A stretch of DNA of 57,023 nt, taken from contig JAGLFH010000032.1 of NCBI GenBank assembly GCA_023144635.1, positions 1 to 57,023 on the forward strand, read 5' to 3'. The notes beneath the pieces were generated by a model, which searched no databases, was not told the origin of the DNA, and was given only the letters and a program-made list of their open reading frames with translations. Numbering within the stretch: the stretch's first letter is position 1; each line of letters starts with the position of its first letter. Below are positions 1-8,902 of this stretch, piece after piece. This stretch comes from Candidatus Auribacterota bacterium. GTDB taxonomy: Bacteria; Auribacterota; JAFGBW01; JAFGJP01. The translations under genes were made by a program, and so were the position numbers.

Positions 1-468
1 GCAGCAGAAATTGTTTTGCATCATCATGAAGATTACTCTGGAACTGGTTTTCCAAATGGGCTCAAAGGAGAGGATATTTCCCTTGGAGCAAGGATTTTAA
101 GGATTGCTGATGCGTATGATCGAATGGTTAATCCTGCAGGTGATGATGCAAAACAAATGACTATGGACGAAGCATATAGAAAAATAGAAAGCGATTCGAT
201 AGTCTTGTATGATCATAATATCGTGAAGAAATTCAAAAATGTCATTGACTCTCTGAAAATAGCTTTACGAGAGAAAAAAACTATTTCAAAGATCACCCAT
301 GAACAACTGAAAGAAGGCATGGTCATTGCCGCGGATGTCAAAACAGTGAGTGGCATCTTTATTTTTAAAAAAGACGAGGTGGTCAATAGCTCAATGTTGG
401 AGCGGCTGAAAGAATATGTCAAATTAGATCCATTAAAAGAAAAGATCAGTATTTACGCAAAAACATAA
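1..468 (+). CDS. HD-GYP domain protein, C-terminal part (5' end outside window)
   Basis: The open frame runs in from base 1, so only the last 155 residues are present. They begin inside an HD-GYP phosphodiesterase domain: the HHE triplet is followed by GTGFP, the family's GYP signature with Phe for Tyr, and then by the helix [13 protein letters not shown] that follows it in this family. Known members hydrolyse cyclic di-GMP in the cytoplasm. After the catalytic core comes an acidic/basic tail with the phrase [11 protein letters not shown], common in RpfG-like proteins. It is followed 32 bases later by an HDOD gene in the same direction, so it probably belongs to a signalling operon. What lies at its N-terminus (receiver, PAS or other) cannot be seen. 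The family is confident; activity is inferred. Confidence 0.85.
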   Translation, partial: AAEIVLHHHEDYSGTGFPNGLKGEDISLGARILRIADAYDRMVNPAGDDAKQMTMDEAYRKIESDSIVLYDHNIVKKFKNVIDSLKIALREKKTISKITHEQLKEGMVIAADVKTVSGIFIFKKDEVVNSSMLERLKEYVKLDPLKEKISIYAKT

Positions 469-500
469 AAAATAACAAGAAGTGTATTTGGGTTGTCGCC

Positions 501-1379
501 ATGAAAAATATAATAGACAGATCGAAATTACAGGAATTTATTGAAAGTCTCCATTCTATTTCTACAATACCTGCAGTTATGTCAAAAACCTTACAGATTA
601 TTGATAACCCACAATCATCTGCAAGTGAAATAAGCTCGATCATTGAAAAAGATTATGCCTTAACCATGAAAATTTTAAAAATCGTTAATTCGGTTTTTTA
701 TGGTTATGAGGAAAAAGTGACATCCATTCACACAGCTGTTGTTGCGTTGGGGCTGAAAACACTTCGTTCAATGACACTTGGCCTTTCTTTTGTGGATTAC
801 CTGAAGCAGGGATTTGAAAATATACTGGATATTGAGAAATTCTGGGAGCATTCTATTGGAACAGCTGTTATTGCAAGTATGGTTGTTGAACAGCGATACC
901 CAAAACTTCGGGAAGATGTTTTTGTAGGAGGTCTTTTACATGATATTGGAAAAGTAGTTTTACTGCAGTTTTTGGTAAGGGAATATAAAAAAGCATTAGA
1001 AAAATCAAAAGATGATGATATTCCATTGTATCTTTGTGAACAGGAATTGCTCGGAATAGATCATGGAGAGGTTGGGGGTCTTCTTGCAAGAAAGTGGCAT
1101 CTTTCAGATGAACTGATAAGCGCCATAACAATGCATCATAGCAAAGATTGCTTTAGAATGAACCCAGAGGCAAAAGAAACTGTTTTTGCATGTGCAGTAA
1201 ATTGTGCCAATCTAATAGCGCTTGAGAAGGAAATTGGGGCGAGCGGTGATGCCTATAGAACACCGATTCCTGAAGAACTCCTCGAATTTCTAAAATTAAA
1301 ACCTGCAGATATTGTTGAGATCTTTAAAAAATCTAATAAACGCGTTCAAAAAGTTAAAAAAGAATTAGTGTTGGAGTAA
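501..1379 (+). CDS. HDOD domain protein
   Basis: A 292-residue protein that is almost entirely one HDOD domain (about residues 10-215). Visible landmarks are the N-terminal helix with LPA/IPAV, the KILKIVNSVFYG segment, the HD-like GLLHDIGK and the DHGEVGGLLARKW stretch before ITMHH. HDOD proteins are non-catalytic or uncertain relatives of HD phosphohydrolases and act as signalling scaffolds in motility and c-di-GMP pathways. There is no obvious receiver or output domain. The start codon ATG at 501 has no strong ribosome site. It lies between the HD-GYP gene and a second, longer HDOD protein of the same style, implying a co-transcribed signalling set. Confidence 0.85.
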   Translation: MKNIIDRSKLQEFIESLHSISTIPAVMSKTLQIIDNPQSSASEISSIIEKDYALTMKILKIVNSVFYGYEEKVTSIHTAVVALGLKTLRSMTLGLSFVDYLKQGFENILDIEKFWEHSIGTAVIASMVVEQRYPKLREDVFVGGLLHDIGKVVLLQFLVREYKKALEKSKDDDIPLYLCEQELLGIDHGEVGGLLARKWHLSDELISAITMHHSKDCFRMNPEAKETVFACAVNCANLIALEKEIGASGDAYRTPIPEELLEFLKLKPADIVEIFKKSNKRVQKVKKELVLE

Positions 1380-1430
1380 TAAGGGGAATTTTGTATTTCA
1401 TATAAAAAAAAGAAAGAGAGGAAGTATCTT

Positions 1431-3044
1431 GTGAGCACAAGAATTGAGAAGATCATTAAAAACATTGATAAATTGCCATCATTACCAATGGTAGCAAATA
1501 AGCTTCTGCAGGTTGTCAGTGACAGCCATTCTGATGCAACAGACCTTGCGGATGTGATTTCTAAAGATCAGGCACTCAGTGCAAAAGTTCTTAAGCTTGT
1601 TAATTCAGCTTTTTATGGTTTTTCCAATAAAGTCACGACTATTAATAGGGGCGTGGTTGTGCTGGGCTACAATGCCGTAAAGAGCCTTACTCTGGGGATA
1701 TCTGTTTTTGATACGGCAAGCAGTATGAAGGGAGAAGAAAAGGGTTTTGATGTGACCGCTTTCTGGGAGCATTCAATTGCTGTGGGAGCCGGTGCTCGAC
1801 TTTTATCCAGACTTATAAAGTACAAAGTGCCGGAAGAGGCATTTATCGCGGGCCTTTTGCACGATATCGGAAAAAATGTATTGAATCTGTATATAGCTGA
1901 AGATTTTTTAAAAGCTGTCAGGATGTCTGCCGAAGAAGGCATACCTCTTTTAAAAGCAGAAATGAAAATTATTGGTGTTGACCACGAAATGGCCGGTGAG
2001 TATCTTGCAGAAAGATGGAAACTGCCTTATCCGCTCAGAATGGCTATCAGTAAACATCACAATCCGCCTTTGAATGATAAAAATATTGATCAGGATATTC
2101 TAAAGCTTATGTGCATAGTCAATTTATCAAATACACTTTGTAAAATGAAAAATATCGGTTTTTCCGGAAATTCTTATATAGGAAAAAAAGATGAAGAAGT
2201 TTTGAGATGGATGAATATAAAAGAAGGTGACATAGAACGATTTTTTTTGGAGATAGAGGGAGAGGTTCATAGGACAAAAGAATTTTTTGGGATATTGGAA
2301 CAAGCTGAAAGTGAAGAAGATATTGATATCGCGTCAGGAACAAAAGGGCAGGTTTATATTATTGAAAAGGAAAATACACTGCTTTCCATGAGTTGTCTGT
2401 TTATAAAAAATCTTGGTTTTGACTGCAAACAGATACTTTCAACAGAGGATATTCCTTCTTTATTGATTGAGAAAAAACCAACCATTATTTTTGTAAATGA
2501 GCTGAGTGAAACAGAAATAAATACTATCAAAAATGACGTAGCGCAATATGATAAATTAATTCCTGTTGTTAATCTTCCGGGTTCTTTTGATTCTCAAAAA
2601 CTACTTGTTCTTATTAAGACGCTGGAGCCTAAAGTGGATAATTTTGTTGCAAAGGGAGGAGAAAAGAAAAGAATACTTGTGGTTGATGATGAAAAAATTG
2701 TTACAGATATGCTGAGAGATTTTTTTGAAAGATCAGGCTTTTCAGTAATGACGCTTAATTTTGCAGAAGAAACAATCGTTAGTCTAAAAAAGTTTAGACC
2801 TCATCTTATTATATTAGATCTTAAAATGCCGAAAATAGACGGCCTTACATTGGTAAAACTCCTTCATAAATCTCTGAATGATGATTTTTTTATCAAAAAC
2901 ACAAAAATTATGATCCTTTCAGCTTATCTCAGCGACCAAATAAAAAAGGTGCTTTTATCTATGGGGATTACCATTTTCATGAATAAACCGGTTGATTTGG
3001 AAGAGTTGTTGGATAATGTAAATAAATTGCTGACCGGAGAATAA
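1431..3044 (+). CDS. HDOD protein with degenerate and intact receiver domains
   Basis: This 537-residue protein starts at GTG 1431 behind an AGAGAGGAAG ribosome site. Residues 1-290 form an HDOD domain (KLVNSAFYGF, GLLHDIGKN, DHEMAGEYLAERW). Residues about 307-400 have the alternating pattern of a receiver but carry IIFVNELS where the phosphorylatable Asp strand should be, so this looks like a degenerate receiver. Residues about 412-535 are a complete receiver: ILVVDDEK acidic pair, LIILDLKMP phospho-Asp, and the NKPVDLEEL lysine. The protein probably connects phosphorylation to the HDOD scaffold. It is longer than its HDOD neighbour because of the two C-terminal receiver folds. Domain calls are good; the pseudo-receiver is an inference from pattern only. 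Confidence 0.85.
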   Translation: MSTRIEKIIKNIDKLPSLPMVANKLLQVVSDSHSDATDLADVISKDQALSAKVLKLVNSAFYGFSNKVTTINRGVVVLGYNAVKSLTLGISVFDTASSMKGEEKGFDVTAFWEHSIAVGAGARLLSRLIKYKVPEEAFIAGLLHDIGKNVLNLYIAEDFLKAVRMSAEEGIPLLKAEMKIIGVDHEMAGEYLAERWKLPYPLRMAISKHHNPPLNDKNIDQDILKLMCIVNLSNTLCKMKNIGFSGNSYIGKKDEEVLRWMNIKEGDIERFFLEIEGEVHRTKEFFGILEQAESEEDIDIASGTKGQVYIIEKENTLLSMSCLFIKNLGFDCKQILSTEDIPSLLIEKKPTIIFVNELSETEINTIKNDVAQYDKLIPVVNLPGSFDSQKLLVLIKTLEPKVDNFVAKGGEKKRILVVDDEKIVTDMLRDFFERSGFSVMTLNFAEETIVSLKKFRPHLIILDLKMPKIDGLTLVKLLHKSLNDDFFIKNTKIMILSAYLSDQIKKVLLSMGITIFMNKPVDLEELLDNVNKLLTGE

Positions 3045-3071
3045 TATAAAGAAGGGAAAAGGTAAATAAAA

Positions 3072-3749
3072 ATGAAAAAGAAGGGTGATATATTAATTAT
3101 TGAGGATTCACCTACTCAAATGATATATCTTCAAAAAGAGCTGGAAGATGCAGGCTTTTTTGTGATGACAGCTTTATCAGGAGAAGAAGCTGTTGATTTG
3201 TTGAAAAAAGAAAAAATTCCTGAAATTGTTTTGCTCGATATTGTTCTGCCCGGAATGAATGGTTTTGAACTTTGTAAAATCCTCAAAAAAGATAATATAA
3301 CAAAAAATATTGGCGTTATCTTTTTGACGGATCAGCATAAAAGTGAAGAGAAGATTGTTGAGGGTCTCAGGGTGGGCGGCGATGATTATATTTTAAAACC
3401 TTACAAGATGATAGAACTGATTGCCAGAATCGATGTGGTGCTTCGTATAAAGAAACTTCAGAATGAACTTATTGAATCAGAGAAGCTTAAAGCTATTCTC
3501 CAACTGGCCGGGGCAGCAGCTCATGAGATTAATAATCCTCTGAATGTTCTTTTATGCAATTTAGAATATGTATTTGAAAACATTAAGAATAAGTTTAAGC
3601 CTGATGTCGTAGAAGCATTGACCGATTGTTATGAATCAGCGCAGAAAATATCTGAGATAGTTAAGAATATTAGAGAAATAAAGAGAGTGGAAACTGTAGA
3701 ATATACCAGTGACGTTGATATTATAGATATTAACAAATCATCAAAATAG
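3072..3749 (+). CDS. Receiver-DHp protein lacking an ATPase domain
   Basis: Residues 1-125 are a receiver (ILIIEDSPT, VLLDIVLPG, DDYILKPYK). Residues 135-200 are a histidine-kinase dimerisation (DHp) helix pair with an intact H-box, AAHEINNPLN, His near 151. The protein then stops at 225 residues with no N, G1 or G2 boxes. The 34 bases before the next gene contain no continuation in another frame, so I see no frameshift. It could be a phosphotransfer protein that receives phosphate from, or heterodimerises with, the complete kinase encoded immediately downstream. Start ATG 3072 follows GAAGGGAAAAGG. Domain assignment is firm; the partnership is inferred. Confidence 0.8.
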   Translation: MKKKGDILIIEDSPTQMIYLQKELEDAGFFVMTALSGEEAVDLLKKEKIPEIVLLDIVLPGMNGFELCKILKKDNITKNIGVIFLTDQHKSEEKIVEGLRVGGDDYILKPYKMIELIARIDVVLRIKKLQNELIESEKLKAILQLAGAAAHEINNPLNVLLCNLEYVFENIKNKFKPDVVEALTDCYESAQKISEIVKNIREIKRVETVEYTSDVDIIDINKSSK

Positions 3750-3783
3750 GAAGAAGATTCTTCTTTATGAAAGGGACGAAACA

Positions 3784-4962
3784 ATGTCTGAAAAGCCACT
3801 GATACTCTGCGTTGATGATGAAGAAAATATACTGAAATCATTAAAAAGAATTCTCAAAAATGATTTTGATGTACTCACTGCAATGAGTGCAGATGAAGGA
3901 CTGAAGCTTTTTAAAAAGAATCAGATAAAAATTATGACTATTATATCTGATCTTAAGATGCCGGGAAAAAATGGAATAGATTTCTTAAAAGAAGTTAAAG
4001 CAATAGATCAACGAGTCATCTGTATTATTTTATCAGGTCAAGGTGATATGAAAGATACTATTAAAGCTATTAATGATAACTTGGTTTTTAAATATTTACA
4101 CAAGCCTTGGAATAAACAACATCTTATTAAGACAGTTAAGGTTGGCGTTAAGGCTTATACGACGAACAAGTCTTTAGAAATGGTGCAGGATATCATTGCG
4201 CAAGAAGCCCATAAAATGGAGAGCTTTTATGAGCAAATGGAAGATAAGGTCAATATTTCTATTTCTGATTTAAAAGGTGTTCAGGAAAGAATTGCCAGAG
4301 TTATGCGACTTTCTGAAATCGGCATGGTTGTTTCAAAAATTATCCATGATATGAATAATAAATTAAATATCATGTCCATGGATATAGAGTTGTTAAAATT
4401 GCGAAGAGACAATAATGAGGATACAGAAGAAATTATTTTTATGATGGATACTTCACTAAAAACAGTTGCAGGAATGATCGATGATATCCAACTTTTTATT
4501 ACTAGTAGAAATATGGAGTTAAAGAAAGATAAAATCAATTTAAAGGAAGCCATAACAAATAGTTTTTTTGATATTCAATACCTTTTTACAAGAAGATCCA
4601 TCACAGTTAATATTGATATCCCTGAAAAAATAATCGTTGATATTGATAAAGATAAATTTAGTCGGGTTGTAATTAATTTATCTAAAAATGCAGCAGAGGC
4701 TATGAAAGAAGGAGATGTTTTCACCATTTTAGCATCTGCTAATAATTCTATGGTTGAAATAAAATTTTCTGATACAGGTGAAGGAATAACACAAGAAGTC
4801 CTAGAAAATATTTTCAGGCCTTATGCGACATATAAATCAGGTGGTGTTGGAATGGGCCTTATCAATGTTAAAGAAATTGTAGAGATGCATAGAGGCTCGA
4901 TAGATGTCAAAAGCAAACTTGGTAAAGGTACAAGCTTTATAATTACTTTTCCTTGTGGATAA
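3784..4962 (+). CDS. Receiver-histidine kinase hybrid
   Basis: A 392-residue soluble protein. Residues 1-125 are a receiver (LCVDDEENIL, IISDLKMPG, KYLHKPW). A helical linker leads to the DHp region with the H-box IIHDMNNKLN (His near 188), and residues about 260-392 are a HATPase domain with NLSKNAAEAM (N box), DTGEGI (G1) and GVGMGL (G2). Receiver-first kinases of this build are cytoplasmic and respond to another kinase. The RpfG/RpfC-like C-terminal KPWN context is typical of receivers that precede HD-GYP proteins. It follows the ATPase-less receiver-DHp gene by 34 bases with the same domain order, so the two may work as a pair. No transmembrane segment is visible. Confidence 0.88.
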   Translation: MSEKPLILCVDDEENILKSLKRILKNDFDVLTAMSADEGLKLFKKNQIKIMTIISDLKMPGKNGIDFLKEVKAIDQRVICIILSGQGDMKDTIKAINDNLVFKYLHKPWNKQHLIKTVKVGVKAYTTNKSLEMVQDIIAQEAHKMESFYEQMEDKVNISISDLKGVQERIARVMRLSEIGMVVSKIIHDMNNKLNIMSMDIELLKLRRDNNEDTEEIIFMMDTSLKTVAGMIDDIQLFITSRNMELKKDKINLKEAITNSFFDIQYLFTRRSITVNIDIPEKIIVDIDKDKFSRVVINLSKNAAEAMKEGDVFTILASANNSMVEIKFSDTGEGITQEVLENIFRPYATYKSGGVGMGLINVKEIVEMHRGSIDVKSKLGKGTSFIITFPCG

Positions 4963-5128
4963 GTGAGTGAGACCCATTAAGCACACGAATCTCCATCCTG
5001 TACGCTTTCCTCTATAATTTTATTGCATTGTCAAGTACGAGTGCTAATATAAATAAATTGATAGGGATTAATATTTTGTTTATGAAACAATCTGTCTATG
5101 TCTAATGTTATAAAATCTAAGGAATAAA

Positions 5129-6244
5129 ATGAAAGAGAAACTTACTGAAGAAGAGCTTTATAAAAAAGCTCATGCACTTGGTGAGCGTGTCAAAGAATTG
5201 AACTGCTTCTATGGCCTATCGAAACTTGTTGAAAATAGTGATGCAACTCTTGAAAGTATTTTTCAGGGATTGATTGAGCTTATTCCCCCTGCGTGGCAAT
5301 ATCCAGAGCTGACGTGTGCAAGGATTATTTTTGAAAAAAAAGAATATATAACAAAAAGATTTCACGAGACTCAGTGGAGTCAGTTTGCGGATATTTTTCT
5401 TCATGAGAAGAAAGTCGGTAAAATGGAAGTGTACTATCTGGAAGAGAGACCGGTTAGTGATGAAGGCCTATTCCTTAAAGAAGAAAGAGCTTTGATTGAT
5501 GCTTTAACTGAGCGTCTTGGAAGAATAATAGAACATGTGCAGGCAGAAGAAGAACTAAAAGCAGCTAACCAGCAGTTAAGGGCGAGTGATCAGCAGTTAA
5601 GGGCGAGTGATCAGCAGTTAAGAGCGAGTGACCAGCAGTTGAAATCTGCCAACCTGACACTTGGTGAGCGTGTCAAAGAATTGAACTGCCTCTATGGCCT
5701 ATCGAAACTTGTTGAAAAGAGTGATGCAACTCTTGAAAGCATTTTTCAGGGATTGATTCAGCTTATTCCCCCTTCCTGGCAGTATCCGGAGGTGACGTGT
5801 GTACGGATTATCTTTGGAGATAAGGAATATAAAACAGAAAATTTCAAAGAAACCATTTGGAAACAGGAAAGCCCTATCCTTTTTGACTGTGTACGGTTTG
5901 GCAATATGGAGGTTTTTTATCTTGAAAAAAAGCCTGAGGAGGATGAAGGTCCTTTTTTGAAAGAGGAAAGAAAATTAATTAATGTAATAACTGAGAATCT
6001 TGGAAGAATAATCGAACGGATAAGAATGGAAGAAGAAAATGAACGAGTCTACAGTAAAATGGAAACATTGCTTGCCCAAAAACTTTCAGAATATTTACCT
6101 ATTTGTGCAAAATGTAAAAGGATTCGTGATAAAGATAACAACTGGAATCAAATTGAAGATTATATAGAAGAAAAGACAAAAACAAAATTCAGTCATGGTA
6201 TCTGCCCTGAATGCAAAGAAGAATATTATTCGGATCTTAGCTGA
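5129..6244 (+). CDS. Duplicated sensor-domain protein with C-terminal CxxC module
   Basis: A 371-residue protein built from two near-identical copies of a domain beginning LGERVKELNC and containing LIPPxWQYPE (about residues 12-150 and 178-315). That domain is commonly found next to PAS/GAF sensors in two-component proteins. A coiled linker of repeated QQLRASD units joins the copies. The C-terminal 50 residues hold two cysteine pairs, CAKCKRIRD and CPEC, a putative metal-binding tail seen at the end of many sensor proteins that lack a kinase. No kinase, GGDEF or HD domain is present, so the output is unclear. It lies about 165 bases after the signalling genes upstream and may have its own promoter. 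Confidence 0.7.
   Translation: MKEKLTEEELYKKAHALGERVKELNCFYGLSKLVENSDATLESIFQGLIELIPPAWQYPELTCARIIFEKKEYITKRFHETQWSQFADIFLHEKKVGKMEVYYLEERPVSDEGLFLKEERALIDALTERLGRIIEHVQAEEELKAANQQLRASDQQLRASDQQLRASDQQLKSANLTLGERVKELNCLYGLSKLVEKSDATLESIFQGLIQLIPPSWQYPEVTCVRIIFGDKEYKTENFKETIWKQESPILFDCVRFGNMEVFYLEKKPEEDEGPFLKEERKLINVITENLGRIIERIRMEEENERVYSKMETLLAQKLSEYLPICAKCKRIRDKDNNWNQIEDYIEEKTKTKFSHGICPECKEEYYSDLS
5570..5653 (+). repeat. In-frame 21-bp tandem repeat (about four units)
   Basis: The 21-base unit beginning CAGCAGTTAAGGGCGAGTGA is repeated: the first two units are identical, the third differs at two bases and the fourth is partly degenerate. Each unit encodes QQLRASD, so the repeat lengthens the coiled-coil linker between the two sensor-domain copies without breaking the frame. 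The near identity suggests recent slippage or expansion. Confidence 0.9.
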
Positions 6245-6565
6245 ATATCACCTTCCCCTTATGCATTTTTAGCCATCTGTTTCAGGGATAGAGGCCATTA
6301 GTTAAGTAGCAGGAGAAAATAGGTAAGAAGAGATGTTGTAACTTATTTATCTCTTTCAAAACTCTTAGTGCATACTTAGTTATTTTTAGGATAAACTCTA
6401 TCTATACATGGTCTATTGACTCTATACGATGCTTGCGAGTAATCCTCTAAAATAGAGAGCTTTTCAGAAATCTACTGGTGATATACGCAACTTTTGATAT
6501 AATGATGCAAAAGTAACAATAAACATAAATGATAGAACCGTAAACTCTTAATATAACTTTATGCT
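6245..6565. other. Non-coding gap before the GH65 gene
   Basis: This 321-base stretch holds no credible gene and none of the mosaic repeats that fill other gaps. The only regulatory-looking motif is TATAAT at 6498-6503, about 65 bases before the GH65 start; no good -35 box lies 17 bases upstream (the bases there read CTGGTG). A promoter for the downstream genes is plausible but weakly supported. Confidence 0.4.
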
Positions 6566-8890
6566 ATGAAAGATTCTTATTCTCAATATACTGATGAAGA
6601 TCTCTGGTGTATCAAAGAAGATGGCTTTGATAAGGAGATTCAAAGCATTCGGGAAAGTCAGTTTACTATTGGAAATGGCTTTATGGGGACCCGTGGAGTT
6701 CTGGAAGAACTCCCGGAAGGGGCTCATCCGGGCACATATTTAGCTGGTCTTTATGACAGTATTACCTCTCAGGTAGCCGAATTGGTTAATCTTCCTAATC
6801 CTTTTACTTTTAAATTTACTGTCAAGGGCGAAAAGTTCGGTGCTGTGGCAATGGATGTTTTAGAGCATAAAAGAGTGCTCAATATGCGGGACGGAGTGTT
6901 GATAAGACACACCATTTACTCTGACAGCAAAAAGAGACGCTATGACTACCAGTCTTTAAGGTTTGTTTCCATGAGCGATAAGAATATTGGTGTTATGCAG
7001 ATTATTCTTACCCCTTTGGATGATGATGCGGAGATCGAATTACAGACAGGCGTTGATGTGGCTGTCCACAATACCGGGGTTATGACAGAAGGAGATAAAA
7101 GGCATTTTCATGTCAAAGATCTGGCTCAAGAAGATAAGTCTCATTATTTAGTTGTTGAAACATTAGAGAAACACCAGCAAATCATTTATCGAAGCGGTTT
7201 TTATTACAAAATTGGCGGGAAAAAAACATACTCAGCTGATAATATTCTTTTCTTAAATTTAAAGAAGAAACAACAGGCTGTTTTTACACAAGTTTTTACT
7301 ATTTCATCTTGTGGTAAAGAAGAATCAGAATTCAAAAAGAATATAAAATCATCAAAAATAAAATTTAAAAAGGCTTTCCGAGGCAAATTTGAGACCCTTC
7401 TCAAAAAACATATCAATGAATGGCATGCGTTATGGAACATAGCTGATGTTGTTATTCAGGGGACATCTGATATTCAGAAAAACCTTCGCTTTAATATCTA
7501 TCACATGCTGATATGTAATCATTGTGATGACGGGTTTTCCAGTATCGGAGCCCGGACATTAAGCGGAGAAGGTTATCGCGGGCATATTTTCTGGGATACA
7601 GAGATTTTTCTTTTTCCCTTTTATGCTCATGTTTTACCGGATATGGCGAAAAATTTATTATTGTATCGCTATCATCGTTTGGAACAGGCCAGAATGATTG
7701 CTAAAAATAAAGGATACGAAGGTGTTATGTTTCCGTGGGAATCGGCAGGCACAGGAGAAGAGGAGACGCCGACATGGGCAAAAAATCTGGATGGTTCGAT
7801 CATCAGGATCAAAACGAATGAACAGGAACATCATATTACGGCTGATATTGCCTTTGCCTGCTGCCAGTATGCTGAAATTTCCGGCGACCATGATTTTATG
7901 TGCGATTACGGTTATGAGATGATCTTTGAAGCTGCGCGGTTTTGGGCCAGCCGGGTAGAACGCAATAGAAGAGGTAAGTATGAGATCAGAGATGTTATAG
8001 GTCCTGATGAATTTCATGAGCATGTAGACAATAATGCGTATACTAACATCATGGCCCAATGGAATCTGTTAGCAGGACACAGATTGTGTCAGGAGTTTAA
8101 AAAGAAAAAATCTAAACTTTATAAAAGCCTGCGGGCCAAATTGAATTTAACAGATAAAGAAATCGATAAATGGAAGTATATTGCACAGAGAATCGTTCTA
8201 AATATTCGGAAAGATAAAGTTATTGAAGAATTTGACGGTTTTTTTAAAAAACGATACATCGAAGTCGTTAATTTTGATGAAAATAATATTCCCCTGTTGC
8301 CTGAAGGAGTTAATGTAAAAGATTATAATAAAACACAGTTTGTTAAACAGGCTGATGTTTTGATGTTTCTTTATTTACTTTCTGATAGTTTCAGTTTCAA
8401 AACAAAAGAAAGCAATTTTTGGTATTATGTGCATAGAACGCTGCATAAATCATCATTGAGCGCATCTATGCATGCTCTTATGGCTGTTGAAGTCGGGGCG
8501 CTGAGCCAAGCCTATCAATTTTTTAATGTTGCTCTTCGAGCAGATATCAGCAATTTACACGGAAATTCTGCTGAAGGGATTCATGCAGCTTCACTGGGAG
8601 GTGTTTGGCAAAGTGTTGTTAATGGTTTTGCCGGAGTAAGAGCGCAAAATACGATTCTCTCTATTAATCCGAAAATGCCTAAGACATGGAAGAAGATCAA
8701 ATGTTCTCTTTTGTGGAAGAAAGATCTTATACGGATCGAGACAACAAATAGTGAAGTGCGTATCAAAATTGAAACAAAACAAAAGAAAAAGATAAAGATG
8801 AAAATTTTTAATAAAATACATATTTTAAGCAGTGATAAGCCCTGTATTTTTCGAAGAGGAAAAACACAGAAACAGCAGGCTTATTATTAG
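6566..8890 (+). CDS. Glycoside hydrolase family 65 (disaccharide phosphorylase type)
   Basis: The 774-residue protein matches GH65 in length and architecture. It has an N-terminal beta-sandwich (GFMGTRGVLEE), an (alpha/alpha)6 catalytic barrel with FWDTEIF and the acid motif IGPDEFHEH (Glu near 482), then FVKQADVLM, and a closing GGVWQSVVNGFAG segment before a small C-terminal beta domain. Family members phosphorolyse alpha-glucosidic disaccharides such as maltose, trehalose or kojibiose to beta-glucose 1-phosphate plus a sugar; which one cannot be told here. There is no signal peptide, so it is cytoplasmic. A GT4 glycosyltransferase follows after 12 bases and a small MscS channel after that. 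This order suggests disaccharide or osmolyte turnover, but that role is inferred. Confidence 0.9.
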   Translation: MKDSYSQYTDEDLWCIKEDGFDKEIQSIRESQFTIGNGFMGTRGVLEELPEGAHPGTYLAGLYDSITSQVAELVNLPNPFTFKFTVKGEKFGAVAMDVLEHKRVLNMRDGVLIRHTIYSDSKKRRYDYQSLRFVSMSDKNIGVMQIILTPLDDDAEIELQTGVDVAVHNTGVMTEGDKRHFHVKDLAQEDKSHYLVVETLEKHQQIIYRSGFYYKIGGKKTYSADNILFLNLKKKQQAVFTQVFTISSCGKEESEFKKNIKSSKIKFKKAFRGKFETLLKKHINEWHALWNIADVVIQGTSDIQKNLRFNIYHMLICNHCDDGFSSIGARTLSGEGYRGHIFWDTEIFLFPFYAHVLPDMAKNLLLYRYHRLEQARMIAKNKGYEGVMFPWESAGTGEEETPTWAKNLDGSIIRIKTNEQEHHITADIAFACCQYAEISGDHDFMCDYGYEMIFEAARFWASRVERNRRGKYEIRDVIGPDEFHEHVDNNAYTNIMAQWNLLAGHRLCQEFKKKKSKLYKSLRAKLNLTDKEIDKWKYIAQRIVLNIRKDKVIEEFDGFFKKRYIEVVNFDENNIPLLPEGVNVKDYNKTQFVKQADVLMFLYLLSDSFSFKTKESNFWYYVHRTLHKSSLSASMHALMAVEVGALSQAYQFFNVALRADISNLHGNSAEGIHAASLGGVWQSVVNGFAGVRAQNTILSINPKMPKTWKKIKCSLLWKKDLIRIETTNSEVRIKIETKQKKKIKMKIFNKIHILSSDKPCIFRRGKTQKQQAYY

Positions 8891-8902
8891 AAAGGGATTC
8901 TT

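Noticed and set aside
3750..3783. Possible frameshift hiding an ATPase domain for the receiver-DHp protein
   Set aside because: The gap is 34 bases and the next gene begins with its own receiver, so no ATPase sequence is available to be fused in.
7658..8059. 133-codon minus-strand open frame
   Set aside because: Lies opposite the conserved catalytic barrel of the GH65 gene and has no homologous pattern.
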